Assembly: GCF_003999255.1 (NCBI RefSeq) | Contig: NZ_CP034791.1 | Span: 1,714,501-1,778,500, forward strand | DNA from: Caldicellulosiruptor changbaiensis | GTDB lineage: Bacteria; Bacillota; Thermoanaerobacteria; Caldicellulosiruptorales; Caldicellulosiruptoraceae | Reading direction: 5' to 3' | Length of the DNA stretch: 64,000 nucleotides | Part shown: positions 37,870 to 47,380 of the stretch, piece after piece | Layout: every line of letters begins with the position of its first letter | Position numbering within the stretch: the stretch's first letter is position 1 | Program-made: the position numbers and the translations under genes | Notes under the pieces: generated by a model | Databases searched by the model: none | The model's input: the letters and a program-made list of their open reading frames with translations, nothing else | What the model was told of the DNA's origin: nothing

Positions 37870-38559
37870 TTATCTTATTATATACCTTTTTATGGCATAT
37901 ACAAGAGAGTATTTTTTAATCTCTTCAAGTAGGTCTTGTTCAAATAGCTTTTCTTCTACAACTGTAAGGACATATGGGATATCTTTGGTATTTGCTACAT
38001 CTTGGACAATCTCAAGGCTTTTTAAGATATTTTCAGGTTTCGTATCTGACAGTAGATGTGAATTATTTATAATTGCGGTAATGTTCATCCCCAAAATGTT
38101 TTCAATCTCCCTCATATTTTCCAAAATCTCTTCTTTTGTTGAATTAAAGGGTCTATAGATGTTAGCAACATAAAATAGATTGTATCCCTTTTTTGAAAAT
38201 AGTTCCCTAAACTGTCCTATAACTGCACTGCCTATTTCATCCCCACCGACATCCACTATATTCACCGCATTTTGCTGATTTAAAGCTTCATATACTTTAC
38301 CAGACAAAATTGGTAAGTCAATGCTCTTCCCTTCAAAGTGAGTTGAGATAAAGTTTATATTTTTTCTCTCTACGAGATCTTTTACACTTCTTAAGTTATA
38401 GTATAAATTTATGACATCAGCATCAATTAAATTCACATTGAAAAACTCACCAAGCTCTAAAGAGACATTTAATGCAATCTCGCTCTTGCCACTTCCTGCT
38501 GTCCCCACAAAGATATTTGTCTTCCTGTTGACAAAGCTCAAAGGCACTGTCATACACAT
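37870..38559 (-). CDS. P-loop ATPase of unknown role next to the oxidoreductase
   Basis: Protein of 229 aa with Walker A FVGTAGSGKSEIAL near the start and a Walker B-like strand VNIVDVGGDEIG. It has the general look of SIMIBI/ParA-like NTPases, but I cannot assign a family. It lies 25 bp before the ferredoxin-subunit gene and about 40 bp after hypE, so it may be an assembly or metal/cofactor factor for either complex; that is inference. The frame opens at 38583, but the ATG at 38559 has GAGGGTGG 5 bases upstream. Confidence 0.75.
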   Translation of the reverse strand: MCMTVPLSFVNRKTNIFVGTAGSGKSEIALNVSLELGEFFNVNLIDADVINLYYNLRSVKDLVERKNINFISTHFEGKSIDLPILSGKVYEALNQQNAVNIVDVGGDEIGSAVIGQFRELFSKKGYNLFYVANIYRPFNSTKEEILENMREIENILGMNITAIINNSHLLSDTKPENILKSLEIVQDVANTKDIPYVLTVVEEKLFEQDLLEEIKKYSLVYAIKRYIIR

Positions 38560-38600
38560 AATTTCCACCCTCATCCCCGTCACAGATTTTCGCTTTTAAA

Positions 38601-39599
38601 TTAGCAAATCCTCGGTAGCATCTCATAGTAAAGCATATCCAAAATCCTTGTCCCGCCAAAACTTGTCTTTAGATACACTCTCTTTTCTTTTGTATCCTCA
38701 ATCCACCCAATCTCACACGCCTCTTTGTTGTACTTTTTCAAAATCTCCAGAGTCTTTTGTTTATCCTCTTTATTTATAACCGCCACAAACCTTCCCTCAC
38801 ACGCAAGATAATACGAATCAAGCCCCAATATATCACAAAGTGCCTTTACTTCATTTGATACTGGAACTTTGTCTTCTTCAATATATATATCCACACTTGC
38901 TTTTTGCGCTATCTCGTTCAATGCTGTAGCAAGCCCACCACGTGTCAAATCCTTCATATAACAAATTTCAACATTTTTTAAAAGCTCATTTATCACCCTA
39001 TTTAAGGGTGCACAATCTGACTCTATCTTCTCTTCAACCCCAAGCTCGCTGCTGTGCGAATATATGCAGGCACCATGCCTACCTATATCACCACTTACAA
39101 TTACAATCTGGCCACCTTTTATCTTCTCTATTGAAGGGAGTCTTTCTTCTTTTTCGCATACTCCAAATCCTGTTGTATTTATAAAAATCCCATCACAAGA
39201 ACCCTTTTCAACCACCTTTGTATCCCCTGCTACAATCTCAACGCCAGCAATGTCAGCATACTCTTTCATTGACCTCACAATCTTTTGCAAATCCTCAATC
39301 GGAAATCCTTCTTCTATTATGAAAGATGCAGTGATGTATTTTGGAACAAGGCCTGAAACTGCCAAATCGTTCACAGTTCCACAAACTGAGAGCTTTCCTA
39401 TGTCTCCACCTTTGAAAAAGTAAGGTTTTACCACAAATGAATCTGTTGTCACTCCAATCTTTTTTGAAGCTAAATCAAATATAGACGAATCATCACCTCT
39501 TTTTAAAATCTCAGAGCCAAATATTGGCTTGAAAAGTCCATTTATAAGCTCATACGTTTGTTTCCCACCATTGCCATGCTCCTTCTGGATAAACTTCAT
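38601..39599 (-). CDS. hypE: hydrogenase maturation protein HypE
   Basis: Dehydratase that turns the C-terminal thiocarboxamide into thiocyanate, the cyanide donor for the [NiFe] site, 332 aa. It has the AIR-synthase-like fold and the family C-terminus MLPRIC, whose last cysteine is carbamoylated by HypF. The ATG at 39599 overlaps the hypD stop as ATGA; the frame otherwise opens at 39611. Last of hypA-B-F-C-D-E. Confidence 0.95.
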   Translation of the reverse strand: MKFIQKEHGNGGKQTYELINGLFKPIFGSEILKRGDDSSIFDLASKKIGVTTDSFVVKPYFFKGGDIGKLSVCGTVNDLAVSGLVPKYITASFIIEEGFPIEDLQKIVRSMKEYADIAGVEIVAGDTKVVEKGSCDGIFINTTGFGVCEKEERLPSIEKIKGGQIVIVSGDIGRHGACIYSHSSELGVEEKIESDCAPLNRVINELLKNVEICYMKDLTRGGLATALNEIAQKASVDIYIEEDKVPVSNEVKALCDILGLDSYYLACEGRFVAVINKEDKQKTLEILKKYNKEACEIGWIEDTKEKRVYLKTSFGGTRILDMLYYEMLPRIC

Positions 39600-40642
39600 C
39601 TTCCTTTCCACTTCCCATACCTAAAATATGCATTACACGACCCTTCCTGAGATACCATACACGCACCTTTAGGAGAAATTGGCGTACATACCTTCTCAAA
39701 AAGAGGACACTCAAATGGCTTTATTTTCCCTGTTAAGACATCTGCACACCTACAGAGGCTATCTTTTTGTTTTGTGTTGTCATATGACATATCAATTGAA
39801 TATTCGCGAAACTCATCTTTTATCTTCAAACCTCCGCCAGGTATCAATCCCAAACCCCTAAAAAACGCTGAAGTTCTCTCAAAGTACTTTTCAATATAAC
39901 CTTTTGCAATCACATTACCTTCCTTTTTGACCACCCTTTTATATTCATTTTTTACTGTAAAATCTTCATTCAATATGTCCTGGGTAATACTTAAAAGTGA
40001 AAGAAGTATATCATAACCTTCAAACCCCGAAATTACAGAGGCAACCTTAAACCCTTCAACAAACTTAAAGCTATCTACTCCAATAACTGTCGCAACATGT
40101 CCAGGTAAAATTATGCCATCAACCCGTATATGGTTTTGAAGTAAGCTTTTAAGAGGCTCATCAATTGTCTTAAGTTCACATGCAAACTTGACATTTTTGA
40201 GCCCCTTTTCAATCACCTTCTCAAGGCTCAGGGCAAATGCAGGTGCTGTTGTCTCAAACCCGACTGCAGCAAAAATAACTTTTTCGTTATTTTCAAGATG
40301 TTCCACTGCATCCACAGGTGAGTACATAACCTTTATTTTTCCACCATTTGCCCGTGCTTGTGAAAGCGATTTTGAGCTTCCTGGCACTTTCAGCAAATCA
40401 CCAAAGGTATAGATTGTCCATTCTGAGGAAAGTTCTACAAGTCTATCAATATAACCCTCATGCGTAACACAAACAGGACAGCCTGGTCCTGAAATAAAGT
40501 CAATGTATCCTTCAAATAAGGTGTGAAATCCATTTTTGTAGATTGAAACTGTATGTGTTCCACAAACTTCAATGACTTTTAGACTCCGTCCAATTTTTTC
40601 GATATTGTTTTTTATCTCCCAAATGAGTTCAGCTGTTTGCAT
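39596..40642 (-). CDS. hypD: hydrogenase maturation protein HypD
   Basis: [4Fe-4S] scaffold protein that, with HypC, assembles the Fe(CN)2CO unit, 348 aa. Signatures: EVCGTHTV, SGPGCPVCVT, GFETTAPAFA, and the C-terminal cluster cysteines in CRCADVL, CPLFEKVCTP and GACMVSQEGSC. The ATG at 40642 has GAGGT 5 bases upstream and overlaps hypC by 14 bp. Confidence 0.96.
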   Translation of the reverse strand: MQTAELIWEIKNNIEKIGRSLKVIEVCGTHTVSIYKNGFHTLFEGYIDFISGPGCPVCVTHEGYIDRLVELSSEWTIYTFGDLLKVPGSSKSLSQARANGGKIKVMYSPVDAVEHLENNEKVIFAAVGFETTAPAFALSLEKVIEKGLKNVKFACELKTIDEPLKSLLQNHIRVDGIILPGHVATVIGVDSFKFVEGFKVASVISGFEGYDILLSLLSITQDILNEDFTVKNEYKRVVKKEGNVIAKGYIEKYFERTSAFFRGLGLIPGGGLKIKDEFREYSIDMSYDNTKQKDSLCRCADVLTGKIKPFECPLFEKVCTPISPKGACMVSQEGSCNAYFRYGKWKGR

Positions 40643-40853
40643 CTTGTACCTCACCAAAGAGTTTTTCTATTTCTTCTGCTTCTTTTTGGTCTATCTTTTC
40701 TATTGCAATCCCAGAGTGTATTAAGATATAATCACCAATACTTACATTTTTCAAAAGAGCAATGTTTACCATCTTTTTGACACCTAAATACTCAACCAAA
40801 GCTTTTTTGTCTTCAAATATCTCAATTACCTTTGCTGGATATCCTAAACACAT
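40629..40853 (-). CDS. hypC: hydrogenase maturation chaperone HypC
   Basis: Small chaperone, 74 aa, that carries the iron unit between HypD and the large subunit. The essential N-terminal MCLGYPAKV (Cys2) and the later DYILIHSGIAIEKID are both family hallmarks. It lies 15 bp after hypF. Confidence 0.95.
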   Translation of the reverse strand: MCLGYPAKVIEIFEDKKALVEYLGVKKMVNIALLKNVSIGDYILIHSGIAIEKIDQKEAEEIEKLFGEVQDANS

Positions 40854-40868
40854 AATTTTAAAACTCCT

Positions 40869-43142
40869 TTAACAGTTTTTTAACAATTGAAGAGTATAAT
40901 ATACTTGTCCAGCCGAAATTCCCCCGTCGTTAATCGGAAAGACAGTGTTAAAGAAAACTTTAAATCCTTCTTCCTCTAACAATGAGACCGTTTTAGAAAG
41001 TAATAACTTGTTTTGGAACACTCCTCCAGAAAGTACTACAGTGTCTTTATTATAATTTTCTCTCAACACCTTTGCTACTTCAACAACTATTTTTGCAACT
41101 GTGTTGTGAAATTTAGCAGAAATTATTCTTCGGTCTACATTTCTTTTTATATCATGTATGATTTGTTGTAGTATATCCACAATATTTATCTCTATTTCAT
41201 GTTTAAAATTCATAAGAAAAATATAAAACCCATTTTCATTGCGGTCAGCTATGCTTTCTAAAAGCATAGGAATTTGAGCTTCAAAGCTATTTTTCTCTCC
41301 ACAGCCTAAGAGTACTCCAACAATGTCAAACAGCCTTCCCATGCTTGAGGTAAGAGGGTAATTGAAAGTCTGTGCAGTCTTGAAAATTTGGTGCAAAAAT
41401 TCATTCCCACCGAAAAAGCTTTCTGCAAACTCAGGGCTAATTATTTTGGAAAAATAGTATGCAAGACGGACCGGCTCTTTTATTGCCTTTTGACCACCAA
41501 CAAGAGGATAGTATTGTAAATGGAATACTCTTTTTGCCTCAAGCCCGTCAATCACAAACCCTTCAGAGCCCCAGATTTTACCGTCAAGCCCTAAGCCTGT
41601 ACCATCAAATGCAAATCCAATACAGCTTTGAAGATTTTTTTCAAGCATACAAGAGTAAATGTGAGCCAAATGATGCTGGACAAAGACAACCTCTTTGTTT
41701 TGACCTTTTGCTATTTTTTGGGCAAGAGAGGTGGTATAGTAGTCTTTATGATAATCACATGCTATATAATCAAAGTCAAAATCGTAAAGTGAAATCAAAT
41801 CTATAAGACTACCTTCGTAAAAATCAATGTACTCTTTTGTGTCAAGGTCACCAAGATACTGGCTCAAAATCACTTCATCTTCTTTTTTAAGTGCAATTGT
41901 TGTCTTCTCATGACCTCCAAGCGCAAGGATATTTTTGTCTACAGCCTTTTCTTTCAGTTTAAACGTAATGGGAGCAAAACCACGGCCTGACCTTATCAGC
42001 ACAAATTTGTCTTTTAAAACAAAACCTACAGAATCATCGCAGCGTCTTACTATTTTTCTGTTGTGATACAAAACAAAGTCGGCAATGTCGCAAAGCTTTT
42101 CAAGTGCCTCATCTTCATCAATAATCATTGGAATTCCTGAAAGATTTGCTGAGGTTGCAATTAATAAATCTCTGTTTGTCTTTGTCAAAATGTAATCCAA
42201 AATAGGGGTATATGCTCTCATTATACCAAGTGTATGAAGACCAGCGTTTACATGCAGAAAATGGTCTGTCTTTCTTTCAAAAAGTATTATGGGACATCTT
42301 GGCGAGTTAAAAATTTCTTCTTCAGCTTCACTAACATTACAATACTTTTTAACAGTTTCAATGCTCTTGCACACAAGCGCTAATGGCTTTCCTTCTCGCT
42401 TTTTGCTTTGAAAAAGCCTTTCTACTACTTCTTTATTATAAGGGTCAACAACTAAATGAAATCCTCCAATCCCTTTTATCGCAATAATCTTCCCCTTCTC
42501 AATCTCATTACATACTCTGTCCAAAAGCTCTAAATTGTTACCGTCTATATGCTTTTTTTCTACAAATGAGTACAGAAAAAGGCGTGGACCACATATCGGG
42601 CATGTTGTTGACTGTGCGTTAAATCTTCTATTATCTGGCGTATAATACTCTTTTTTACAATCATAACAAAATTCAAACTCCTTCATTGACGTCCTATCTC
42701 TGTCATATGGCAAAGATTCTATCATGGTATACCTTGGTCCGCAATTGATACAGCTTATAAACGGGTTCATAAAATGTCTGTGGCCTTTGTCATAAAATTC
42801 TCTTTTGCACTCTTCACAAAGACCCAAATCATAAGGCACTATTGTTGAGATTTTGCCTTTGCTACTGTCTAAGATATAAAAATCACTTTCATCAAAATTT
42901 GGTTCTATTTCATACTTCTCAATTGACTCAATTTTAGCATTCCTGGGCAATTTCTTTTCAATGTACTCATCAATCGCAGCAGTACTTTTAAGCTCACCTT
43001 GAAACTCTGCCAAAACGCCCTCGCCTATGTTTTTGACAAATCCAACAAGTCCCAAATCTTTTGCCAGATTATAAATAAAGGGTCGGAAACCGACCCCTTG
43101 CACAAGCCCTCTGAAAATGTATCTATACCTTTTCATACTCAT
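40869..43142 (-). CDS. hypF: carbamoyltransferase HypF
   Basis: Makes the carbamoyl group later converted to cyanide, 757 aa. Domains: acylphosphatase (FRGLVQGVGFRPFIYN), two HypF zinc fingers (CEECKREF..CINCGPRY and CYDCKKEY..CPICGPRL), a YrdC-like domain and a Kae1-like domain (VQHHLAHIYSCM, AFDGTGLGLDGKIWG). Complete and of normal length. An ATG two codons in (43136) is an equally good start. Confidence 0.96.
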   Translation of the reverse strand: MSMKRYRYIFRGLVQGVGFRPFIYNLAKDLGLVGFVKNIGEGVLAEFQGELKSTAAIDEYIEKKLPRNAKIESIEKYEIEPNFDESDFYILDSSKGKISTIVPYDLGLCEECKREFYDKGHRHFMNPFISCINCGPRYTMIESLPYDRDRTSMKEFEFCYDCKKEYYTPDNRRFNAQSTTCPICGPRLFLYSFVEKKHIDGNNLELLDRVCNEIEKGKIIAIKGIGGFHLVVDPYNKEVVERLFQSKKREGKPLALVCKSIETVKKYCNVSEAEEEIFNSPRCPIILFERKTDHFLHVNAGLHTLGIMRAYTPILDYILTKTNRDLLIATSANLSGIPMIIDEDEALEKLCDIADFVLYHNRKIVRRCDDSVGFVLKDKFVLIRSGRGFAPITFKLKEKAVDKNILALGGHEKTTIALKKEDEVILSQYLGDLDTKEYIDFYEGSLIDLISLYDFDFDYIACDYHKDYYTTSLAQKIAKGQNKEVVFVQHHLAHIYSCMLEKNLQSCIGFAFDGTGLGLDGKIWGSEGFVIDGLEAKRVFHLQYYPLVGGQKAIKEPVRLAYYFSKIISPEFAESFFGGNEFLHQIFKTAQTFNYPLTSSMGRLFDIVGVLLGCGEKNSFEAQIPMLLESIADRNENGFYIFLMNFKHEIEINIVDILQQIIHDIKRNVDRRIISAKFHNTVAKIVVEVAKVLRENYNKDTVVLSGGVFQNKLLLSKTVSLLEEEGFKVFFNTVFPINDGGISAGQVYYTLQLLKNC

Positions 43143-43149
43143 TTATCCC

Positions 43150-43824
43150 CTATTTTCGATTAAAGTATGAATTGAAGAGTTCTGAAAAATAGCTCTCAAG
43201 CTCAGTCAAACCCTCTAAAGTTTTAAATGAAACACCAAATAGTTTCAAATTATCACCTTTGATAGCTTTTAACCCTTTTATATACTTTTCCATGTCAAAC
43301 CCGATAATCTCTACAACATCTATCTTCGACAAGACAACAACATCGCTACTTTCGAACATAATAGGATATTTATAAGGCTTATCATCACCTTCTGCAACAG
43401 ATGATACAACAACTCTCATGTTCTCGCCCAAATCAAATGAAGACGGACAAATCAGATTGCCAATGTTTTCTATAAAAACAACTGTGGCTTTTTTTAGATT
43501 CAAACTTAAAAGAGCTTCATTTATACTATCTGCAACCAAATGACAAGCTCCGCCTGTGTTTATCTGTAGCACTTCAACTCCAAGTTTTGAAATCTCCTCA
43601 GCATCGATTGTTGAAGCAACATCCCCTTCAATCACAGCTAAATTGAACCTATCTTTAAATGTATTTATCATAGCTTTAATAAATGAGGTTTTACCAGCAC
43701 CTGGTGAACCCATCACATTTATCAAAAACCATTTATTCTCTTTTGCAAGCTTTCTGATATTGTCAGCCGAAAATTCATTTCTCTGTAAAATGTCTTTTAT
43801 AACCTTAATTTCCATCTCCATCAT
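43150..43824 (-). CDS. hypB: nickel-insertion GTPase HypB
   Basis: GTPase that helps load nickel into the hydrogenase large subunit, 224 aa. Walker A is MGSPGAGKTSF, then VIEGDVAS, and INTGGACHL with the metal-binding cysteine and histidine, then VVLSKIDVV for base recognition. It has no histidine-rich nickel store at the N-terminus. It overlaps hypA by 20 bp. Confidence 0.95.
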   Translation of the reverse strand: MMEMEIKVIKDILQRNEFSADNIRKLAKENKWFLINVMGSPGAGKTSFIKAMINTFKDRFNLAVIEGDVASTIDAEEISKLGVEVLQINTGGACHLVADSINEALLSLNLKKATVVFIENIGNLICPSSFDLGENMRVVVSSVAEGDDKPYKYPIMFESSDVVVLSKIDVVEIIGFDMEKYIKGLKAIKGDNLKLFGVSFKTLEGLTELESYFSELFNSYFNRK

Positions 43825-44158
43825 CTACCTCTATAGATTCGATATAAAATTCTCTACCATGCTCAGTGAGCTTACCTAAACTCTTGCATTTTGGACACAG
43901 AAAATCCTTTGTCCTCTCAAAAAGGCTTTGGCAAGAGTTGCAAAACAGTAAAGCCTTCTTTTGAACAATCTCCAGCTTGCTTCCCTCCAAAATGGTCCCC
44001 TTTGTCAAAATATCAAAGTAAAACTTTAATGACTCATCAATAATTCCGCTAAGTTCTCCAACAACAACTGTGATAGACAAAACCTTTTTAGGCTTTACTT
44101 CTTTTAGCTCGTCCTCAGCAATCTTAATTAGCTGCTGTGTGACAAAATATTCATGCAT
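43805..44158 (-). CDS. hypA: nickel-insertion protein HypA
   Basis: Zinc- and nickel-binding chaperone, 117 aa, partner of HypB. The N-terminal MHEYFVT supplies nickel ligands (His2), and the zinc site is CNSCQSLF..CPKCKS. It lies 17 bp after echF, so structural and maturation genes form one unit. Confidence 0.94.
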   Translation of the reverse strand: MHEYFVTQQLIKIAEDELKEVKPKKVLSITVVVGELSGIIDESLKFYFDILTKGTILEGSKLEIVQKKALLFCNSCQSLFERTKDFLCPKCKSLGKLTEHGREFYIESIEVDDGDGN

Positions 44159-44175
44159 TTTTTAAGACCCTTCCT

Positions 44176-44562
44176 TTATTGGTTCCCAGCACCTGCAACC
44201 TTTGCCTCTTTTTCTTGTTCAAGCTGCTGTTCCTGCTGTTTTTGAATATAAAACTCCTTATAAGTTGTAGGTAGATTGAACTGCTCTTTTGAAATTAAGC
44301 ATTTTTTGGGACAAGACTCAACACATACATTGCAAAGTACACATTTGTACTGGTTTAGCTGCCACATCTTTGCGTTTCTGTCAACTGTAATGGCATTTGC
44401 AGGGCACTTTCTCTGGCAAATACCACAAAAAATGCACTTGTCTATTTCAATCTCAAGACTTCCTCTTGTTCCTTTGAAAAATGGTCTTTTTTCCTTAGGA
44501 TAAAGTCGTGTTGCAGGTTTTGAAAAAAGATTGTTTAATACATTTTGAAGCATCCCAAACAT
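44176..44562 (-). CDS. echF: Ech hydrogenase subunit F, polyferredoxin (NuoI-like)
   Basis: Electron-entry subunit with two [4Fe-4S] motifs, CIFCGICQRKCPAN and CVLCNVCVESCPKK, related to complex I NuoI. It is 128 aa from the ATG at 44562; the frame is open to 44622 inside the preceding gene, but GGATGGA supports the internal ATG. The tail is Gln/Glu-rich. It would pass electrons from ferredoxin to the small subunit EchC. Confidence 0.92.
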   Translation of the reverse strand: MFGMLQNVLNNLFSKPATRLYPKEKRPFFKGTRGSLEIEIDKCIFCGICQRKCPANAITVDRNAKMWQLNQYKCVLCNVCVESCPKKCLISKEQFNLPTTYKEFYIQKQQEQQLEQEKEAKVAGAGNQ

Positions 44563-44590
44563 CTTTCCATCCATCCCTCTTTTTAGATTT

Positions 44591-45670
44591 TTACCTTTCT
44601 GTACATGAAATACACGGGTCAATTGTCAAAACAAGCATTGGAACCTCTGCAAAATCAATACCTTGTAGCATTTTAACAAGTGCTGGAATGTTAGCAAAAG
44701 TTGGTGTTCTTATTCTGAGTCTCTCTAAATTTTTTGTTCCGTTTGCTTTGATATAGTAAACATCCTCGCCTCTTGGCTGCTCAACCCTTGATATTATCTC
44801 ACCGTTTGGAAAACCTTTCACAGGTGTTGATATCTCACCTTCTGGCATCTTTGAGATTGCCTGCCTTATAAGGTCTATTGACTGATAACACTCTCTGAGC
44901 CTTACTTTTAGTCTTGCGTAGCAATCTCCATCATACTCAACAACAGGTTCAAAATCAAGCGCGCCATATGCAGCATATCCTGTTGTTCTCAGATCCATAT
45001 TGATTCCGCTTGCCCTTGCCATTGGTCCAACACAGCCAAGTTCATACGCTTCTTCTTTTGAAAGCACACCCACTCCCACAAGTCTTTTCTTGACTGTGTA
45101 ATCATTCAAAAACGCACCTTCAATTTTTTTAAGCTCTTCTTCTAATTTTGCAAGGTTGTCTAAGATGAATTTTTGCTTTTCTTCGTCTATATCACGCCTT
45201 ACACCGCCAATGATGTTTGTTGAGATTATAACCCTTGACCCTGCAGTTGCCTCCATCAGGTCCATTACAAGCTCTCTATTTCGCCAGCACTGCATAAACA
45301 GGCTTTCAAATCCGAACGCATCTGCCAAAAGTCCAAGCCACAAATGATGGCTGTGAAGCCTATGAAGCTCCGCCCAAATTACACGTAAATATTTAGCTCT
45401 TTCTGGAACTTCAACCCCCATCAACTCTTCAATCCCTTGGCAGTACGCAAGTGCCTGCTGGAAAGAACAAATTCCACAAACCCTTTCAACCACGTATATG
45501 TTCTGATTAATATCCTTTTCTTCAGCAAGCTTTTCAAGTCCTCTATGAACATACCCAATTGCAGGGATTGCCTCTACAACCTTTTCATCTTCTAACACAA
45601 GCCTCAGCTGAAGCGGTTCTGGCAATACAGGATGCTGTGGTCCAAACGGCACTATTGTCCTTTTACCCAA
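44591..45670 (-). CDS. echE: Ech hydrogenase large subunit E ([NiFe] active site)
   Basis: Catalytic subunit related to NuoD, 359 aa. The four nickel-iron cysteines are in RVCGICSFQ near the N-terminus and DPCISCTER at the very end. Only three residues follow the last CxxC, so there is no C-terminal peptide to remove. This agrees with the absence of a maturation-protease gene. Start TTG with GGGGAG 9 bases upstream. Confidence 0.95.
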   Translation of the reverse strand: MGKRTIVPFGPQHPVLPEPLQLRLVLEDEKVVEAIPAIGYVHRGLEKLAEEKDINQNIYVVERVCGICSFQQALAYCQGIEELMGVEVPERAKYLRVIWAELHRLHSHHLWLGLLADAFGFESLFMQCWRNRELVMDLMEATAGSRVIISTNIIGGVRRDIDEEKQKFILDNLAKLEEELKKIEGAFLNDYTVKKRLVGVGVLSKEEAYELGCVGPMARASGINMDLRTTGYAAYGALDFEPVVEYDGDCYARLKVRLRECYQSIDLIRQAISKMPEGEISTPVKGFPNGEIISRVEQPRGEDVYYIKANGTKNLERLRIRTPTFANIPALVKMLQGIDFAEVPMLVLTIDPCISCTER

Positions 45671-45677
45671 AGCTTTC

Positions 45678-46049
45678 TTACTCCCCTTTCTTGACCTTCA
45701 CAACTGGCTTTTTACGCATAGGACTGTCAAGCTCATCTGTTATCATGAACTTTCCTTCATAGTCAATGAGAAGATTTTCAAAGTCTATGCCAAACAAATC
45801 CTTGATTTCATTTTCAACAAATACTGCAGCAAAATAGATATCTGAAATAGACGGCATCTTCTCGTCATTTTCTATTGTGACTCTCAAGTTTTTAAGTTCA
45901 TAGTCCTTGTCAAAGTGATATATTATATCAAACCTGCCATCTCCCAAATCAACACAAGTTGCTGTGACAAACCTGTGGCCGCTTGATTTTAGTTCAAATA
46001 CCTCTTTTCTCAAATCCTCTTTTTGTATCTCTTTAAGATTTTGCAGCAT
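45678..46049 (-). CDS. echD: Ech hydrogenase subunit D (NuoC-like)
   Basis: Small peripheral subunit, 123 aa, related to the 30-kDa NuoC subunit. Visible family parts are YHFDKDYELKNLRVTI and VFVENEIKDLFGIDFEN. It has no cofactor. Placed between echC (17-bp overlap) and echE (7-bp gap). Confidence 0.9.
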   Translation of the reverse strand: MLQNLKEIQKEDLRKEVFELKSSGHRFVTATCVDLGDGRFDIIYHFDKDYELKNLRVTIENDEKMPSISDIYFAAVFVENEIKDLFGIDFENLLIDYEGKFMITDELDSPMRKKPVVKVKKGE

Positions 46050-46497
46050 TCAAAATCTCACCCTTTTTCATATTCTTTTTCTTTTCCTCTAATATCTCAG
46101 CAGCTTTTAAAATCCCTTCCATAATAGCTTCAGGCCGGGGTGCACAACCTGGAACATACACATCAACTGGAATGACTGTGTCCGCTCCGCCCAAAGTGTT
46201 GTAGCATTCCTTGAAAATTCCACCTGAACACGCACAAGCTCCAATTGCCACAACTGCTTTCGGGTGTGGCATCTGATCGTATATATTTTTTAAAACCCTT
46301 GCATTTCTGTGGTTCACAGAACCAGACACAACAAGTATATCTGCATGTTTTGGATTTCCTACATTTATAATTCCAAACCTCTCAACATCGTATACTGGAG
46401 TAAGTGTTGATAAAATCTCTATATCACAGCCGTTACAGCTGTTACAATCATAGTGAATAATCCATGGCGATTTTTTCAACGCTTTCCTGAAAATCAC
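46033..46497 (-). CDS. echC: Ech hydrogenase small subunit C (NuoB-like)
   Basis: Small subunit, 154 aa, with one proximal [4Fe-4S] cluster: cysteines in CNSCNGCDIE, GACACSGG and VYVPGCAPRP, as in NuoB. It passes electrons from EchF to the active site in EchE. Starts with GTG behind GGGGTAAAGA. Confidence 0.94.
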   Translation of the reverse strand: MIFRKALKKSPWIIHYDCNSCNGCDIEILSTLTPVYDVERFGIINVGNPKHADILVVSGSVNHRNARVLKNIYDQMPHPKAVVAIGACACSGGIFKECYNTLGGADTVIPVDVYVPGCAPRPEAIMEGILKAAEILEEKKKNMKKGEILNAAKS

Positions 46498-46519
46498 TCT
46501 TTACCCCACCTTTATTTTT

Positions 46520-47380
46520 TTATAATACCCTGTATTTTATGTATACCCAAATTAGATTGACCAAAGCAAGCCCCAAAGCCATCGACCATGTAAGTCTTAG
46601 CATTATCTTCCATGTAAGTCTTGCTGAGATATTGTCAATCAAAATCTCTAAAAAGTAGCCCAAAAGCATTGCAATGATTGCAACTACTATGTTTTTTGCA
46701 AAGAACAAGCCTATGAAAAGAAGCAAAAGTACAAGTTCATACCAGTGGCCAAGTTCAATCAGGCCCAAAATAGGTCCTGCAAACTCTGTTGTGATACCTT
46801 TTACAATCTCCTGATGCGCATGGTGCGATGTTGACAAATCAAATGGAGATTTTCTAAGCTTTATTGTCAGTACATAGGTAAATGCAATGAATATAAATGG
46901 AAGCTCAAATATCAAAAAGTTGTTATGCTTTATCACATCATCTATTTTAAAGCTGCCTGTAACAAAATAAATTCCAATTATCATAGCAATTAAAACTGGC
47001 TCATATGCAAGCACAGAAATTAACTCTCTGTGAGCACCAATTCGTGAATAAGGAGAGTTTGTTGACATTGCTCCCAAAATTAGTGCTGTGACAGCAAACG
47101 CAAGTACAAATAAAATCAAAAGCAAATCCATCTTTAAAACAAACATAACAAGCGCAACCATGTTAAAGACTAAGAACAAAAATGCATAGAGAATCTGTGT
47201 ACTTGAAACAACTATAGTCTCTTTTGAAAACAGCTTGAACAAATCATAAAATGGCTGCAAAATTGGTGGTCCAAACCTGTTTTGCATACGCGCAGTAATT
47301 TTTCTATCAATACCTGTCAAAATTCCACCAATGATTGGTGCTATTATTATTGTGAGTAAAACCAGAGCAATTTCCTTCAC
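46520..47380 (-). CDS. echB: Ech hydrogenase membrane subunit B (NuoH-like)
   Basis: Membrane subunit of 286 aa with about eight membrane segments. It connects the peripheral arm to the ion pump. The NuoH-type loop MQNRFGPPILQPFYDLFKL is present. GTG start overlaps the echA stop (GTGA). Confidence 0.93.
   Translation of the reverse strand: MKEIALVLLTIIIAPIIGGILTGIDRKITARMQNRFGPPILQPFYDLFKLFSKETIVVSSTQILYAFLFLVFNMVALVMFVLKMDLLLILFVLAFAVTALILGAMSTNSPYSRIGAHRELISVLAYEPVLIAMIIGIYFVTGSFKIDDVIKHNNFLIFELPFIFIAFTYVLTIKLRKSPFDLSTSHHAHQEIVKGITTEFAGPILGLIELGHWYELVLLLLFIGLFFAKNIVVAIIAMLLGYFLEILIDNISARLTWKIMLRLTWSMALGLALVNLIWVYIKYRVL

Noticed and set aside
37870..38559. Calling the P-loop protein a CooC or ParA homologue
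   Set aside because: Only the Walker A and a weak Walker B are visible; the deviant Walker A of ParA (KGGxGK) is absent.
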